Positions 8,803 through 17,322 are shown, counted from the first letter of the stretch. The stretch: 64,000 nt of DNA from Sphingopyxis sp. MWB1 (GCF_000763945.1 NZ_JQFJ01000002.1:1849501-1913500), one strand, 5' to 3'. The notes: generated by a model from the sequence alone, not told the origin. A program made the numbers and translations.

Positions 8803-9948
8803 TTGCAACCTCCCCCCACGGCCGCGCCCTTGTTCGGCATTTCCTCTCCCGGTCCTTTTTTCGGCAACAAGGTCCGTGCCTTTTGGCAGCTTCAGATTCT
8901 GGGCTGGGTCGCCTGGCTGGGCTTGCGCGGGGTGTCGAGTCTGGCGAATGGCCAGTCCTTCGCCTTTCTTGTCCCGATCGTCGTATCGGCCATCACCGGC
9001 TTTTCGCTGACGCTGATACTCTCCGTCTGCTACCGCGCGCTGATCAACCAGCGGCCGATATTGATGTGGAGCGTCAGCTTCGGCCTGGCGAGCCTTGCGA
9101 CCGCCCTGTGGGCCTTTATCGACGCCTGGGTCATTCAGATCGTCAACCCGTCCAGCGAATCGGGGCTGACAGGGCTTCTGCTCGGCCTCGTCTATATCGA
9201 CGGAACATCGCTTGGCGCCTGGTCGGCGCTCTATTTTGCGATCAATTATTTTCTGCAACTCGAAGAGCAAAATGACCGCATGCTGCGGCTGGAAGCCCAG
9301 GCAGCATCGGCCCAGCTTGCGATGCTGCGCTATCAGCTTAATCCGCATTTTCTGTTCAATACGCTCAACAGCATTTCGACGCTGGTGCTGCTCAAGCAAG
9401 CCGAGCCGGCCAACGCGATGCTATCCCGCCTGTCGGCCTTTTTGCGCTATACGCTGGCCAATGAACCGACCGCGCAGGTGACGCTGGCGCAGGAAGTCGA
9501 AACGCTCAAACTCTATCTCGAGATTGAGAAGATGCGCTTTGAGGACCGGCTGCGGCCCCATTTCGCCATCGACCCCGCTGTTGCACGCGCGCGCCTGCCC
9601 TCGCTCTTGCTGCAACCGCTTGTGGAAAATGCGATCAAATATGCGGTGACGCCGCAGGAAGAAGGCGCTGATATCACCATCAGCGCGCAGCTTGCCGGTC
9701 AAAATGTTCGCATCACCGTGTCCGACACGGGCGCGGGATTGTCAGCAGGCGACACCGACCCCACGACAGGGACTGCAACGGAATCGACCGGTGTGGGTTT
9801 AGCCAATATCAGAGACCGGCTGGCCCAGGCTTTTGGCGACCTGCAGCGGTTCGACGTGCATGCGGGGGCAGAAGGCGGATTTACGGTAACGATCGAATTT
9901 CCGTTTCAACCCGATGGACAAGCAAGGATTGGAACCCAAGGATCATGA
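8803..9948 (+). CDS. LytS/YehU-type sensor histidine kinase
   Basis: A membrane sensor kinase of about 381 residues. Four or so hydrophobic segments occupy residues 22-155. The cytoplasmic part has the His_kinase signature LRYQLNPHFLFNTLNSIS with the phosphoacceptor His182, and an HATPase_c domain (N-box LVENAIKYA, G1 SDTGAGLS, G2 TGVGLANIRDRL). The gene overlaps the following LytTR regulator by four bases (ATGA), so the two form a two-component pair. The start is unsure: there is no ATG in the N-terminal region, and a TTG at 8803 is the best available, with another TTG at 8833. The signal sensed is not evident. Confidence 0.86.
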   Translation: MQPPPTAAPLFGISSPGPFFGNKVRAFWQLQILGWVAWLGLRGVSSLANGQSFAFLVPIVVSAITGFSLTLILSVCYRALINQRPILMWSVSFGLASLATALWAFIDAWVIQIVNPSSESGLTGLLLGLVYIDGTSLGAWSALYFAINYFLQLEEQNDRMLRLEAQAASAQLAMLRYQLNPHFLFNTLNSISTLVLLKQAEPANAMLSRLSAFLRYTLANEPTAQVTLAQEVETLKLYLEIEKMRFEDRLRPHFAIDPAVARARLPSLLLQPLVENAIKYAVTPQEEGADITISAQLAGQNVRITVSDTGAGLSAGDTDPTTGTATESTGVGLANIRDRLAQAFGDLQRFDVHAGAEGGFTVTIEFPFQPDGQARIGTQGS

Positions 9949-10751
9949 CGATCAGAACCATTCTGGTGGATGATGAAAAATTGGCGACCCAAGGGCTGCA
10001 ATTGCGGCTTGAAGCGCATAATGATGTCGAAGTCGTCGACACGGCGCAAAATGGGCGTGAGGCGATACGCAAGATCAAGACGCACAAACCCGATCTCGTC
10101 TTTCTGGATATTCAAATGCCGGGATTTGACGGCTTTTCCGTCATTCAGGGGTTGATGGAAGTCGAACCGCCGCTGGTCGTGTTCGTGACCGCCTATTCCG
10201 ATCACGCCATTCGCGCCTTTGAAGCGGAGGCGATTGATTATCTGGTGAAGCCGGTGGAACCGCAGCGACTGGCGGATGCGCTGGACCGTGTGCGGCAGCG
10301 TTTGACCGAGAAGCGGGGCGTTGCGGAGGTGGAACGGCTGAAAAATGTGCTAGCCGAAGTCGCACCCGACGCGGTGGACGAATATAGCGCGGATACGGCC
10401 GATGAGGCGCCGCCCGCCGACCGTTATGAAAAGATGATCAACATCAAGGATCGCGGGCAGATTTTCCGTGTCGATGTCGACAGCATCGAGCGGATTGATG
10501 CCGCGGGCGATTATATGTGCATCTATACCGCCGATAACAGCCTGATCCTGCGCGAGACGATGAAGGATCTGGAAAAGCGGCTCGACCCGCGCAATTTCCA
10601 GCGCGTCCATCGCTCCACGATCGTCAATCTGAGCCAGGTCAAGCAGGTGAAACCGCACACCAATGGCGAATGCTTTCTGGTGCTGGGATCGGGGACGCAG
10701 GTGAAGGTCAGCCGTAGCTATCGTGACGTGGTGGCGCGTTTCGTCCACTAG
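9945..10751 (+). CDS. LytTR-family response regulator
   Basis: A 268-residue regulator partnered with the overlapping LytS-type kinase. The receiver domain (1-120) has the acidic pocket Asp9-Asp10, phosphoacceptor Asp55 in LVFLDIQMPG, Thr82, and Lys102 in YLVKPVEP. After a linker, a LytTR DNA-binding domain (about 160-268) is recognisable from VDVDSIERIDAAGDYMCIYT and FQRVHRSTIVNLSQVKQV. LytTR proteins bind direct repeats upstream of targets such as envelope, biofilm or quorum genes. No obvious target lies beside it; the next gene (ribA) converges on it from the opposite strand. Confidence 0.93.
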   Translation: MTIRTILVDDEKLATQGLQLRLEAHNDVEVVDTAQNGREAIRKIKTHKPDLVFLDIQMPGFDGFSVIQGLMEVEPPLVVFVTAYSDHAIRAFEAEAIDYLVKPVEPQRLADALDRVRQRLTEKRGVAEVERLKNVLAEVAPDAVDEYSADTADEAPPADRYEKMINIKDRGQIFRVDVDSIERIDAAGDYMCIYTADNSLILRETMKDLEKRLDPRNFQRVHRSTIVNLSQVKQVKPHTNGECFLVLGSGTQVKVSRSYRDVVARFVH

Positions 10752-10881
10752 GCCGATCAGGCGGTTTTGGGCATGGAAATTAGCGAAAGTGCGCGCAGCG
10801 ATGATTAGGGACGGGTGATGCGCTGCCCCCTGCAGGGCATGCCGGTGGACAACGCCCCGCAGTTTCGCGGAGACGATGACG

Positions 10882-11958
10882 TCAGAGCTGGTGCCCTGTC
10901 TTGTCCCTTTTGGTCGCAAGATAATGTTCATTATGCGGGTTGGTGGGGAGCGCGAGCGGCAGGCGTTCGACCACCTCGACCCCTTCGGCGCCGAGGCGCG
11001 CGACTTTTTCGGGATTGTTGGTCATCAACCGGATTCGCGGCACGTTGAGCAGATCGAGCATCCGCGCGGCGATGGCGAAATCGCGCGCCTCGACCGGAAA
11101 ACCCAGCCGCAAATTGGCATCGACTGTATCATAGCCCTGATCCTGCAGCGCATAGGCGCGCAGTTTGTTGACGAGGCCGATCCCCCGCCCTTCCTGCCGC
11201 AGATAGAGGAGCACGCCCCAGGGCGCATCGGCCATGGCGTGAAGCGCGGCGTGAAGTTGCGGCCCGCAATCGCATTTGAGGCTGCCGAGCACATCGCCCG
11301 TCAGACATTCGCTGTGGAGCCGCACCACGGGCGGATTGCCGTCGCGCCGTCCGATGACGAGCGCGACATGGTCCGATGCTTCCTCGGGCGTGCGAAAGGC
11401 AATGATTTCCGCCGTCTCGCTTGCCGCAACGGGAAGCCGCGCGCGCGCCGCCACTTCGAGCCGCGCGGGGTCGAGCATTTTTTCAACATCGCCCGCGTCG
11501 CAGCATGTTTCCACCTCTCCTGCGGGCTCGCGGACGAGAAAGGCGGGAAGCAGCCCCGCATGGCGCGCCAGCACCAGCGCGGCGGCGGCGGCGTGATCGG
11601 CGCCGCTCGCCCGCGTCTGAAACGGGCCTTTGAGCGGATGGGCAAGGTCGAGCGCGGGATCGGCGATGGCGAGCGCCGCCGCGACATCAGCGGCGGCTGC
11701 GACCAGCCGCACCGGCCCCGGCGTTGCCGCCGCGCGCTGGTTGGTAAGCTTGAGCGTTACCGCTCTTTCCCCCGACAACAGAATATCCGCCGCCGCCGCG
11801 CCGCTAAAGTCGGCGAGCGCGGCATCGCTGGCACTTTCGATCGCCAACAGGTCGAGCGCGCCGTCGGCGGCCGCGATCCGCACCGGCCAGCCCCGCCGCA
11901 GGGCATCGAGCGCCCGCGCCGCGCGGCGCGCGCTTTCCCCATCGGGGGGGACGCTCAA
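10882..11958 (-). CDS. ribA: GTP cyclohydrolase II with degenerate N-terminal RibB-like domain
   Basis: A 358-residue protein. Residues about 185-355 are GTP cyclohydrolase II, first step of riboflavin synthesis, with the zinc ligands Cys218, Cys229 and Cys231 in SECLTGDV and GSLKCDCG and the GTP-binding segment LLYLRQEGRGIGL. The first 180 residues align by eye with the DHBP synthase (RibB) fold: LRRGWPVRIAAADGALDLLA matches where the acidic catalytic loop should be but lacks it, and SGADHAAAAALVLARHAGLL matches the RibB C-terminal helix. That half is therefore probably inactive. A TTG start at 11958 overlaps the xth stop by four bases, so it is translationally coupled to xth. The second RibB/RibA-like protein at 41.2 kb shows the opposite loss. 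Confidence 0.92.
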   Translation of the reverse strand: MSVPPDGESARRAARALDALRRGWPVRIAAADGALDLLAIESASDAALADFSGAAAADILLSGERAVTLKLTNQRAAATPGPVRLVAAAADVAAALAIADPALDLAHPLKGPFQTRASGADHAAAAALVLARHAGLLPAFLVREPAGEVETCCDAGDVEKMLDPARLEVAARARLPVAASETAEIIAFRTPEEASDHVALVIGRRDGNPPVVRLHSECLTGDVLGSLKCDCGPQLHAALHAMADAPWGVLLYLRQEGRGIGLVNKLRAYALQDQGYDTVDANLRLGFPVEARDFAIAARMLDLLNVPRIRLMTNNPEKVARLGAEGVEVVERLPLALPTNPHNEHYLATKRDKTGHQL

Positions 11959-12746
11959 AAGTCGAACTCCGTGATCAGCGGAATATGGTCCGAAGGCCGC
12001 TCCCAGCTTCGCGCCGGCTGAACGATGCGGTGTGCGACCGCCTTGTCGATGAGATCGGGGGTCACCCACATATGGTCGAGCCGCCGCCCACGATTGGAGG
12101 CCGCCCAATCCTTCGCGCGGTAACTCCACCAGGTAAAGAGCGGGGTCGGCGGGGCGATGAAATGACGGCCAAGATCGACCCACCCTGACGCCGCCTGGAG
12201 CCGCGCCAGCGTTTCGACCTCGATCGGGGTGTGGCTGACCACATCGAGTAGCGCCTTGTGATTCCACACATCTTCGGCCAGCGGAGCAATGTTGAAATCG
12301 CCGGTGAGGATTGTCGCATCGGCGAGTTCGCCCGACCACTGCGTCATGCGCCCCAGAAAATCGAGCTTTTGCCCGAATTTGGGGTTGAGATTGCGGTCGG
12401 GAATATCGCCGCCCGCCGGAATATAGACATTATCGACGCGGATGCCGGTGGGCAGGGTGGCGCCGACGTGGCGCGCCTCTCCATTCGCCTGCCAGTCATA
12501 TTTGCGAATATCGGTCAGGGGCACTTTGCTGATCGTCGCAACGCCATGATGCATGCGCTGCCCATGGGTGACGATGTGCGTATAGCCCAATTGCCGGAAC
12601 ATATCGGCGGGGAAGAGATGGCATTCGACCTTTGTTTCCTGAAGGCAGAGCACATCGGGCGCCTCTTCGCGCAGAAATTTTTCGACGATGCCGATACGGG
12701 CGCGGACGCTGTTGATGTTCCACGAAGCGATACTGATGCGTGTCAT
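11955..12746 (-). CDS. xth: Exodeoxyribonuclease III
   Basis: A 263-residue AP endonuclease/3'-5' exonuclease of the EEP superfamily acting in base-excision repair. Motifs in order: SWNINSVRAR (residues 7-16), CLQETKVE (metal-binding Glu), GDFNIAP, the LFTWWSYRA segment and the C-terminal SDHIPL with the catalytic Asp-His. Length is normal. The ATG at 12746 (MTRISIASWN) is chosen over an upstream extension that shows no homology. Its stop overlaps the ribA start codon. The promoter should lie in 12747-12803. Confidence 0.96.
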   Translation of the reverse strand: MTRISIASWNINSVRARIGIVEKFLREEAPDVLCLQETKVECHLFPADMFRQLGYTHIVTHGQRMHHGVATISKVPLTDIRKYDWQANGEARHVGATLPTGIRVDNVYIPAGGDIPDRNLNPKFGQKLDFLGRMTQWSGELADATILTGDFNIAPLAEDVWNHKALLDVVSHTPIEVETLARLQAASGWVDLGRHFIAPPTPLFTWWSYRAKDWAASNRGRRLDHMWVTPDLIDKAVAHRIVQPARSWERPSDHIPLITEFDF

Positions 12747-12803
12747 GGCAATGGCTCTATCGAGCGTATTCCCGCTTCGCAATGGCCGGGACTTCCCCAA
12801 AGC

Positions 12804-12835
12804 AAAAGGCCCGGCGGATCGCTCCACCGGGCCTT
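12804..12835 (-). terminator. Rho-independent terminator of the BI-1 gene
   Basis: On the minus strand a 10-bp stem GGCCCGGTGG / CCGCCGGGCC (one G-T pair) with a six-base loop is followed by TTTTGCTTT. It lies 27 bases after the BI-1 stop codon, the expected place. Confidence 0.8.
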
Positions 12836-12862
12836 CCCTGTTTTGGTCTGCGAGGCTTTGGC

Positions 12863-13591
12863 TTATTCGCGGTTGCCAAGCAGATTGAGCAGGAAGGTGA
12901 ACATGTTGACGAAGTCGAGGTAGAGCGCGAGCGCACCCATCACCACCGACTTGCCCATGAAATCCGTCCCGCGGACATAGAAGTACATGCTTTTGATCTT
13001 TTGCGTGTCATACGCCGTCAGGCCCGCAAAAAGCAGCACACCGATCACGCTGATCGCCAGGCTGAGCGCACTCGACTGAACGAACATGTTGATCAGCATC
13101 GCGACCAAAATGCCGACAACGCCCATGATCAAAAAGGTGCCGAAGCCCGACAGATCCTTCTTCGTGGTATAGCCATAGAGGCTGAGACCAAGGAAGGCGG
13201 CCGCCGTCGCAAAGAAGGTCGTCGCGATCGACGTGGCTGTAAAGGCCAGGAAGATCGTCGACATCGACAGGCCCATCACGCCGGCATAGGCCCAGAAAAT
13301 TCCCTGCGCCGCCGTCGTCGACAGCTTGTTTATGCCAAAGCTGAGCACCAGCACAAAGGCCAGCGGCGACAGCATGACCACCCACATCAGCGGACTGCCG
13401 ACCAGCGAGGCGGTGAAGCCCGACTGATAAGCGAGCATCGCGACGATGCCCGTCAGCAGGACGCCCGAGCCCATATAGTTATAAACCGACAGCATGTACG
13501 ACCGCAGGCCCGCATCGACGGCCTGGTCCATCGCACCCGCGTTGGCCTGATAGCCGGACGCCGCCATTTTGGGGTCGTTCCAATTAGCCAT
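12863..13591 (-). CDS. Bax inhibitor-1 (BI-1/YccA) family membrane protein
   Basis: A 242-residue inner-membrane protein with about seven transmembrane segments after a 30-residue cytoplasmic N-terminus. Family features include the LRSYMLSVYNYMGSGVLLTG entry to the first helix, GLSLYGYTTKKDLSGFG near the middle, and the acidic FAGLTAYDTQKIK and LYLDFVNMF motifs in the last helices that form the pH-sensitive site in YetJ-like homologues. Bacterial members are calcium-leak or FtsH-associated proteins; the exact role here is unknown. The ATG at 13591 follows GGAGAAACGAGA. It has its own terminator. Confidence 0.92.
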   Translation of the reverse strand: MANWNDPKMAASGYQANAGAMDQAVDAGLRSYMLSVYNYMGSGVLLTGIVAMLAYQSGFTASLVGSPLMWVVMLSPLAFVLVLSFGINKLSTTAAQGIFWAYAGVMGLSMSTIFLAFTATSIATTFFATAAAFLGLSLYGYTTKKDLSGFGTFLIMGVVGILVAMLINMFVQSSALSLAISVIGVLLFAGLTAYDTQKIKSMYFYVRGTDFMGKSVVMGALALYLDFVNMFTFLLNLLGNRE

Positions 13592-13897
13592 TCTCGTTTC
13601 TCCATCACCGGTCAGCCCATACCGACCGTGGAGACAATATCGGGATTTCTGGTCCCTGATTCAAGCGAAACCGATATGGGCGCCGGGGCGAGAGAAAAAT
13701 GGGACCGTTTCGGGCGGGAAAAAGGCCCTTTAGTGGTTGCCCAGAGAGGGCGGATCCCGGATCAACTGTCGGGAAAGAGCCGGTGGGTGCAGGGCGGAAG
13801 CAGGGGAAGATGGCTCCCCTCCGAATGCCGTTCCCGCTGCCCCCGCCCTTATTTTCCCGGTTTTTCCGGCGCACCCAAAAAAACTATAGAGGCACTT
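13592..13897. other. Intergenic region between divergent BI-1 and thpR genes
   Basis: 306 bases holding the two divergent promoters. There is a modest 6-bp inverted repeat AGGGGA / TCCCCT around 13802-13820 and a C/T-rich then A-rich stretch (CCCAAAAAAACTATAGAGG) just ahead of thpR, where CTATAG could serve as a -10. An open minus-strand frame at 13605-13874 has no recognisable features and I do not call it. No known structured RNA is recognised. Confidence 0.35.
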
Positions 13898-14509
13898 ATG
13901 TCGAGCCACCGCCTGTTCGTCGCCCTGCGTCCCCCGCGCCCGATTCGCCAGCTTCTCATTCGGGCAATGCACGGTATTTCCGCCGCGCGCTGGCAGGATG
14001 ACGAGCAGCTTCACCTGACCTTGCGCTTTATCGGCGAAGTCGATCGCCATCAGGCCGAGGATATCGCCGCCGCGCTGGGGGCGCTGCACGCCCCCGCGAT
14101 CTGCGCGCGCATCGCCGGGGTCAGCCTGTTCGAGCGGCAGGGGCGCCCGCATATGATGTGGGCGGTGGTCGAGCCTGCCGATCCGATCGCCGCGTTGCAC
14201 CGCAAGGTCGACCAGCTTCTGAGCCGGGTCCGCATCGCCGCAGAAACCCGCGCCTTTGTGCCGCATATCACCCTTGCCCGGCTCAACCGCGCATCGGGAC
14301 CCGTTGCCGCCTTTCTGGCGCAGAACAGCGACCTGTCGAGCCCTGCCTTCGCCTTTGAGCATGTCACCTTGTATGAAAGCGAGCTGGGGCATGGCGGGTC
14401 GCGCTATCACCCCGTCGCGCGCTATCCGCTGGCGCTTTCGGCCACCAGCGCCGCCGCGACCGCCGACACATCGGCCCAGGTTTCGGAAAAGCCGTCATCC
14501 TCGCCATAA
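13898..14509 (+). CDS. thpR: RNA 2',3'-cyclic phosphodiesterase (2'-5' RNA ligase family)
   Basis: A 203-residue member of the 2H phosphoesterase superfamily. The two catalytic HxTx motifs are present: His39-Leu-Thr-Leu and His123-Ile-Thr-Leu, with family contexts LFVALRPPRPIRQLL at the N-terminus and ESELGHGGSRYHPVARYPL near the C-terminus. It hydrolyses 2',3'-cyclic phosphate RNA ends or ligates half-tRNAs in vitro; cellular role is not settled. The last 25 residues are low-complexity Ser/Ala and overlap, tail to tail, the 3' end of the phosphatase gene on the other strand by 88 bases. The open frame extends more than 1 kb upstream but homology begins at this ATG. Confidence 0.93.
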   Translation: MSSHRLFVALRPPRPIRQLLIRAMHGISAARWQDDEQLHLTLRFIGEVDRHQAEDIAAALGALHAPAICARIAGVSLFERQGRPHMMWAVVEPADPIAALHRKVDQLLSRVRIAAETRAFVPHITLARLNRASGPVAAFLAQNSDLSSPAFAFEHVTLYESELGHGGSRYHPVARYPLALSATSAAATADTSAQVSEKPSSSP

Positions 14510-14904
14510 TAGGGATCGGTCACGCTTTCGCCCGCGCGCCCCGGCACAAGATCGAGCATCAGGCGCAGCCGCGCCGTTGCATCCGCAGGTGCAAGCGCGC
14601 GGGCATTTTTCAGATTTTCGCTATCGGCGGCGAGAATCAGGTCGAAACGGCGAAAATCGTCCGGCGCGATCTGACGCGCGCGAAGGTCGCTGATGTCGAC
14701 CCCGTGGCGCAGCGCCTCCGCCTGCGCGCGCGGATCGGGCGGGCGGCCGACATGCCAGTCGCCCGTCCCCGCCGAATCGAGCGTTGCGGGCCGCCCCGCC
14801 TTGGCAAAGGCGGCGCGCGCCGCGGCTTCGGCCAGCGGTGAGCGGCAAATATTGCCTAGGCACAGAAATAGAATCGACGGCGCTGCCGTAACGTCCTTGG
14901 TCAT
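14422..14904 (-). CDS. Low-molecular-weight protein tyrosine phosphatase
   Basis: A 160-residue cytoplasmic phosphatase. The P-loop CLGNICRS has the nucleophile Cys15 and Arg21 in the C-X5-R-S arrangement, and the general acid Asp lies in VTDPYYGEDD near residue 130. The SAGTGDWHVGRPPDPRA segment is typical. In proteobacteria such enzymes often act on tyrosine kinases of polysaccharide export, but no such kinase is in the window, so the substrate is unknown. The coding 3' end overlaps thpR by 88 bases in opposite orientation. Confidence 0.94.
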   Translation of the reverse strand: MTKDVTAAPSILFLCLGNICRSPLAEAAARAAFAKAGRPATLDSAGTGDWHVGRPPDPRAQAEALRHGVDISDLRARQIAPDDFRRFDLILAADSENLKNARALAPADATARLRLMLDLVPGRAGESVTDPYYGEDDGFSETWADVSAVAAALVAESASG

Positions 14905-15007
14905 ATCTCTCTCAGTGAAACAAAGGTGAACCGACTTTCAACTTGCGCGCGAGGCGCGCTCTGCTAGCCATTGGGCAACGATAGAAGAAGCGGGAGACAG
15001 AAGCCAG

Positions 15008-16612
15008 ATGGCCGACAGCATCAATGGGACAGCCCCCGACACCGCACAGGCGGCGCCGACCGAACAAAAGGCCAGCCCCTATGCATGGTATGCGCTGGGG
15101 ATTTTGTTCCTTGTTTATGTGCTCAATTTCATCGACCGGCAGATTATCACTATCCTGGCGCCCGACATCAAACGCGACCTGGGGCTGGATGACGCCGATA
15201 TCGGCTTTCTTTACGGGACGGCGTTCGCGGTCTTTTATGCCTTGTTCGGCATTCCGCTCGGGCGGCTGGCCGATAGTTGGCACCGCGTCCGCCTGCTGAC
15301 CATCGGCTTGTCGCTCTGGTCGGCGATGACGGCGGTTTCGGGGCTTGCCAAAAATGGCACCCATCTGGCGCTCGCCCGCATGGGGGTGGGGATTGGCGAG
15401 GCAACCGCGTCGCCTTCGGCCTATTCGCTGATTTCCGATCTTTTTCCCAAGAATATGCGCGCCACCGCGCTCGCCATCTATTCCGCCGGGCTTTATTTTG
15501 GCGGCGGCATTTCGCTGATGATCGGCGGGCTGATCGTTCAGGGGTGGAATGACGCCTATCCGGGCGGCGGCCCCTTTGGCCTGGTCGGATGGCAGGCCGC
15601 TTTCATGGCGGTCGGCATTCCCGGCATTTTGCTCGCCATCTGGGTGGCGACCCTGCGCGAGCCCGTGCGCGGGCTGGTCGACGGCGTTCCGACCGAACCC
15701 TCGCCGACGCCGTTCAAGGGCTTTTTCGAAGAGCTTTATGCGGTGATCCCGCCCTTCACCATCTTGTCGGCGGCGTCGCGCGGGATGAAAGCGCTGGCGG
15801 TGAATCTGGGCGCCGCAGTCCTGCTTGCGCTCGGCGCCCTCATCATGATCGAGCTCACCGGGGCGACCTTGCAATGGAGCTGTATCGCCTTTGGCTATTA
15901 TGCCGTCTTTTCCTGGGCCACCTCGCTGCGAAACCGCGATGCGCCGACCTTTCAGCTGATCTGGGGGTCCCGCGCCTTTCTGGCGACCATTTTGGGTTAT
16001 GGCACCGTCGCCTTCCTTTCCTATGCGTCCACCGCCTTTGCGCCAGTTTACGCACAGGAAGTGCTGGGCGAAAATGCGGGGTCGGTGGGCTTCTGGGTCG
16101 GCGGTTCGGCCGCGATGGGCGGATTTCTGGGAGTGATTCTGGGGGGCCGCATGTCCGACGCCCTGCGCTTGCGGAATGAAGGGGGACGAATCCTGGTGGT
16201 GGCCTTTGGCCTGTTGGCACCGGTTGTCCCCATTATCCTCGCCTATACCACCACCCCGGAGGCGGGGAGCGGAGACTTTGTCCGCTTCACCGTCTTTGCC
16301 GCGCTCGCCAACATGCTGGCCTCAAGCGCGCTGGGGGCGGCGGCGGCAACGACGCAGGATCTGGTGCTGCCGCGGATGCGCGGAACGGCGACCGCGACCT
16401 TCTTTCTGGCGACGACGCTGATCGGGCTGGCGCTTGGCCCCTATATGGCGGGGCAGGTTTCGGCCATGACGGGAAGCCTTGCGACCGGCGTGCTCTCGAC
16501 GCTGCTGATCGTGCCACCGGGTGTAATTGCGCTGATCTTTGCCTATCGGCTCGTGCCGCAGGCGGCCGCCTCGGTTGTCGAGCGAGCCCGCGGCGCCGGA
16601 GAGGCTATCTAG
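15008..16612 (+). CDS. MFS transporter (spinster-like)
   Basis: A 534-residue major facilitator with about 12 predicted membrane helices. The N-terminal helices carry FIDRQIITILAPDIKRDLGL, followed by the motif-A-like GIPLGRLADSWHRVRLL between helices 2 and 3, and SPSAYSLISDLFPKNMRATA later; these features are typical of the spinster-like MFS branch frequent in sphingomonads. A long cytoplasmic stretch interrupts the centre (about 225-265). The ATG at 15008 is preceded by GCGGGAGACAGAAG. Substrate cannot be predicted from sequence. The gene stands alone. Confidence 0.9.
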   Translation: MADSINGTAPDTAQAAPTEQKASPYAWYALGILFLVYVLNFIDRQIITILAPDIKRDLGLDDADIGFLYGTAFAVFYALFGIPLGRLADSWHRVRLLTIGLSLWSAMTAVSGLAKNGTHLALARMGVGIGEATASPSAYSLISDLFPKNMRATALAIYSAGLYFGGGISLMIGGLIVQGWNDAYPGGGPFGLVGWQAAFMAVGIPGILLAIWVATLREPVRGLVDGVPTEPSPTPFKGFFEELYAVIPPFTILSAASRGMKALAVNLGAAVLLALGALIMIELTGATLQWSCIAFGYYAVFSWATSLRNRDAPTFQLIWGSRAFLATILGYGTVAFLSYASTAFAPVYAQEVLGENAGSVGFWVGGSAAMGGFLGVILGGRMSDALRLRNEGGRILVVAFGLLAPVVPIILAYTTTPEAGSGDFVRFTVFAALANMLASSALGAAAATTQDLVLPRMRGTATATFFLATTLIGLALGPYMAGQVSAMTGSLATGVLSTLLIVPPGVIALIFAYRLVPQAAASVVERARGAGEAI

Positions 16613-16625
16613 GACAAAGCCTTGT

Positions 16626-16659
16626 CGGGCGGGCACCGGGATTGAACCGGGTCCGCCCG
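16626..16659. terminator. Strong GC hairpin between convergent MFS and sodC genes
   Basis: CGGGCGG (16626-16632) pairs perfectly with CCGCCCG (16653-16659), with further inner CCGG pairing. It sits between the stop codons of two convergent genes and could end both transcripts, although neither side has a good T-run. Read on the minus strand the loop is TTCAATC, which looks like a tRNA T-arm; see findings. Confidence 0.5.
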
Positions 16660-16679
16660 CAGGGAGGCTTCAGCAGAAG

Positions 16680-17258
16680 TTAGCGGGGCTGGGGCAGGCG
16701 GATGACGCCGCAGGCGATGCGCGCGCCGCTGTTTCCGCTGGGATCGCTGCGCATGTCGTCGGGACCGGCATGAATGACGAACGCCGCCCCATCGGCATCG
16801 AGCATCGCGCCTTCGCCTTCGAACCGCGTTCCGACCAGCCGCACCGTAGCGCGGCCGATCATATCAGGCTCCACGACGAGATTCGGGAGGTCGCCATGAT
16901 GCGCCCCTTGCGGATTATCGCGGCCATGCTGGGCGCCGGTGGGGTTCCAGTGCGGGCCCGCGCTTGTGAAATCAGGCGCGGTGCATTGGCCAACGGCATG
17001 AACATGCATTCCATAAGTGCCTGCTTCAAAGCCGCGCGCCACGATTTCAAGGCGCAGCCCATCGGCATCGCGATAAATATCGACCCGGCCGCGATCCGCG
17101 CCCCTGCCATCGAGCAGATTGGCATGGGCGTCCGATGGCGGAAGGGTCACGGCGTCGCGGCCTTGCCCGCCAAAACCGGTGCAGCCTGCAAGCGCAAGAA
17201 GCGAAAGCATCGCGAACCCAATCCCGTGCCGATGATATGGCATCCTCTTCTTTGACAT
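16680..17258 (-). CDS. sodC: Periplasmic/lipoprotein Cu/Zn superoxide dismutase
   Basis: A 192-residue exported SodC. The signal ends in the lipobox LLALAGC (Cys at about residue 26), so it is probably a lipoprotein facing the periplasm. Metal-binding elements are present: GMHVHAVGQC (two copper His and the first disulfide Cys), HWNPTGAQHG and HHGDLPNL (bridging and zinc ligands), FVIHAGPDD (copper His) and ARIACGVI (second Cys). It removes superoxide outside the cytoplasm. The gene follows ugd in the same direction with a 64-base gap containing a small GC dyad. Start ATG 17258 follows AAGGGAGCGCAT. Confidence 0.93.
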   Translation of the reverse strand: MSKKRMPYHRHGIGFAMLSLLALAGCTGFGGQGRDAVTLPPSDAHANLLDGRGADRGRVDIYRDADGLRLEIVARGFEAGTYGMHVHAVGQCTAPDFTSAGPHWNPTGAQHGRDNPQGAHHGDLPNLVVEPDMIGRATVRLVGTRFEGEGAMLDADGAAFVIHAGPDDMRSDPSGNSGARIACGVIRLPQPR

Positions 17259-17322
17259 ATGCGCTCCCTTTTTCGGACCAGTTCCGCCGGGCGTCGGCGG
17301 CTTCCTTGTTCACAAAATGCGG

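Noticed and set aside
13605..13874. 89-codon minus-strand frame in the BI-1/thpR gap
   Set aside because: No ribosome binding site, no homologous features, arginine/proline-rich like noise.
16600..16720. tRNA or tmRNA acceptor piece on the minus strand
   Set aside because: Only a T-arm-like hairpin is present; no matching acceptor, D-arm or anticodon arm.
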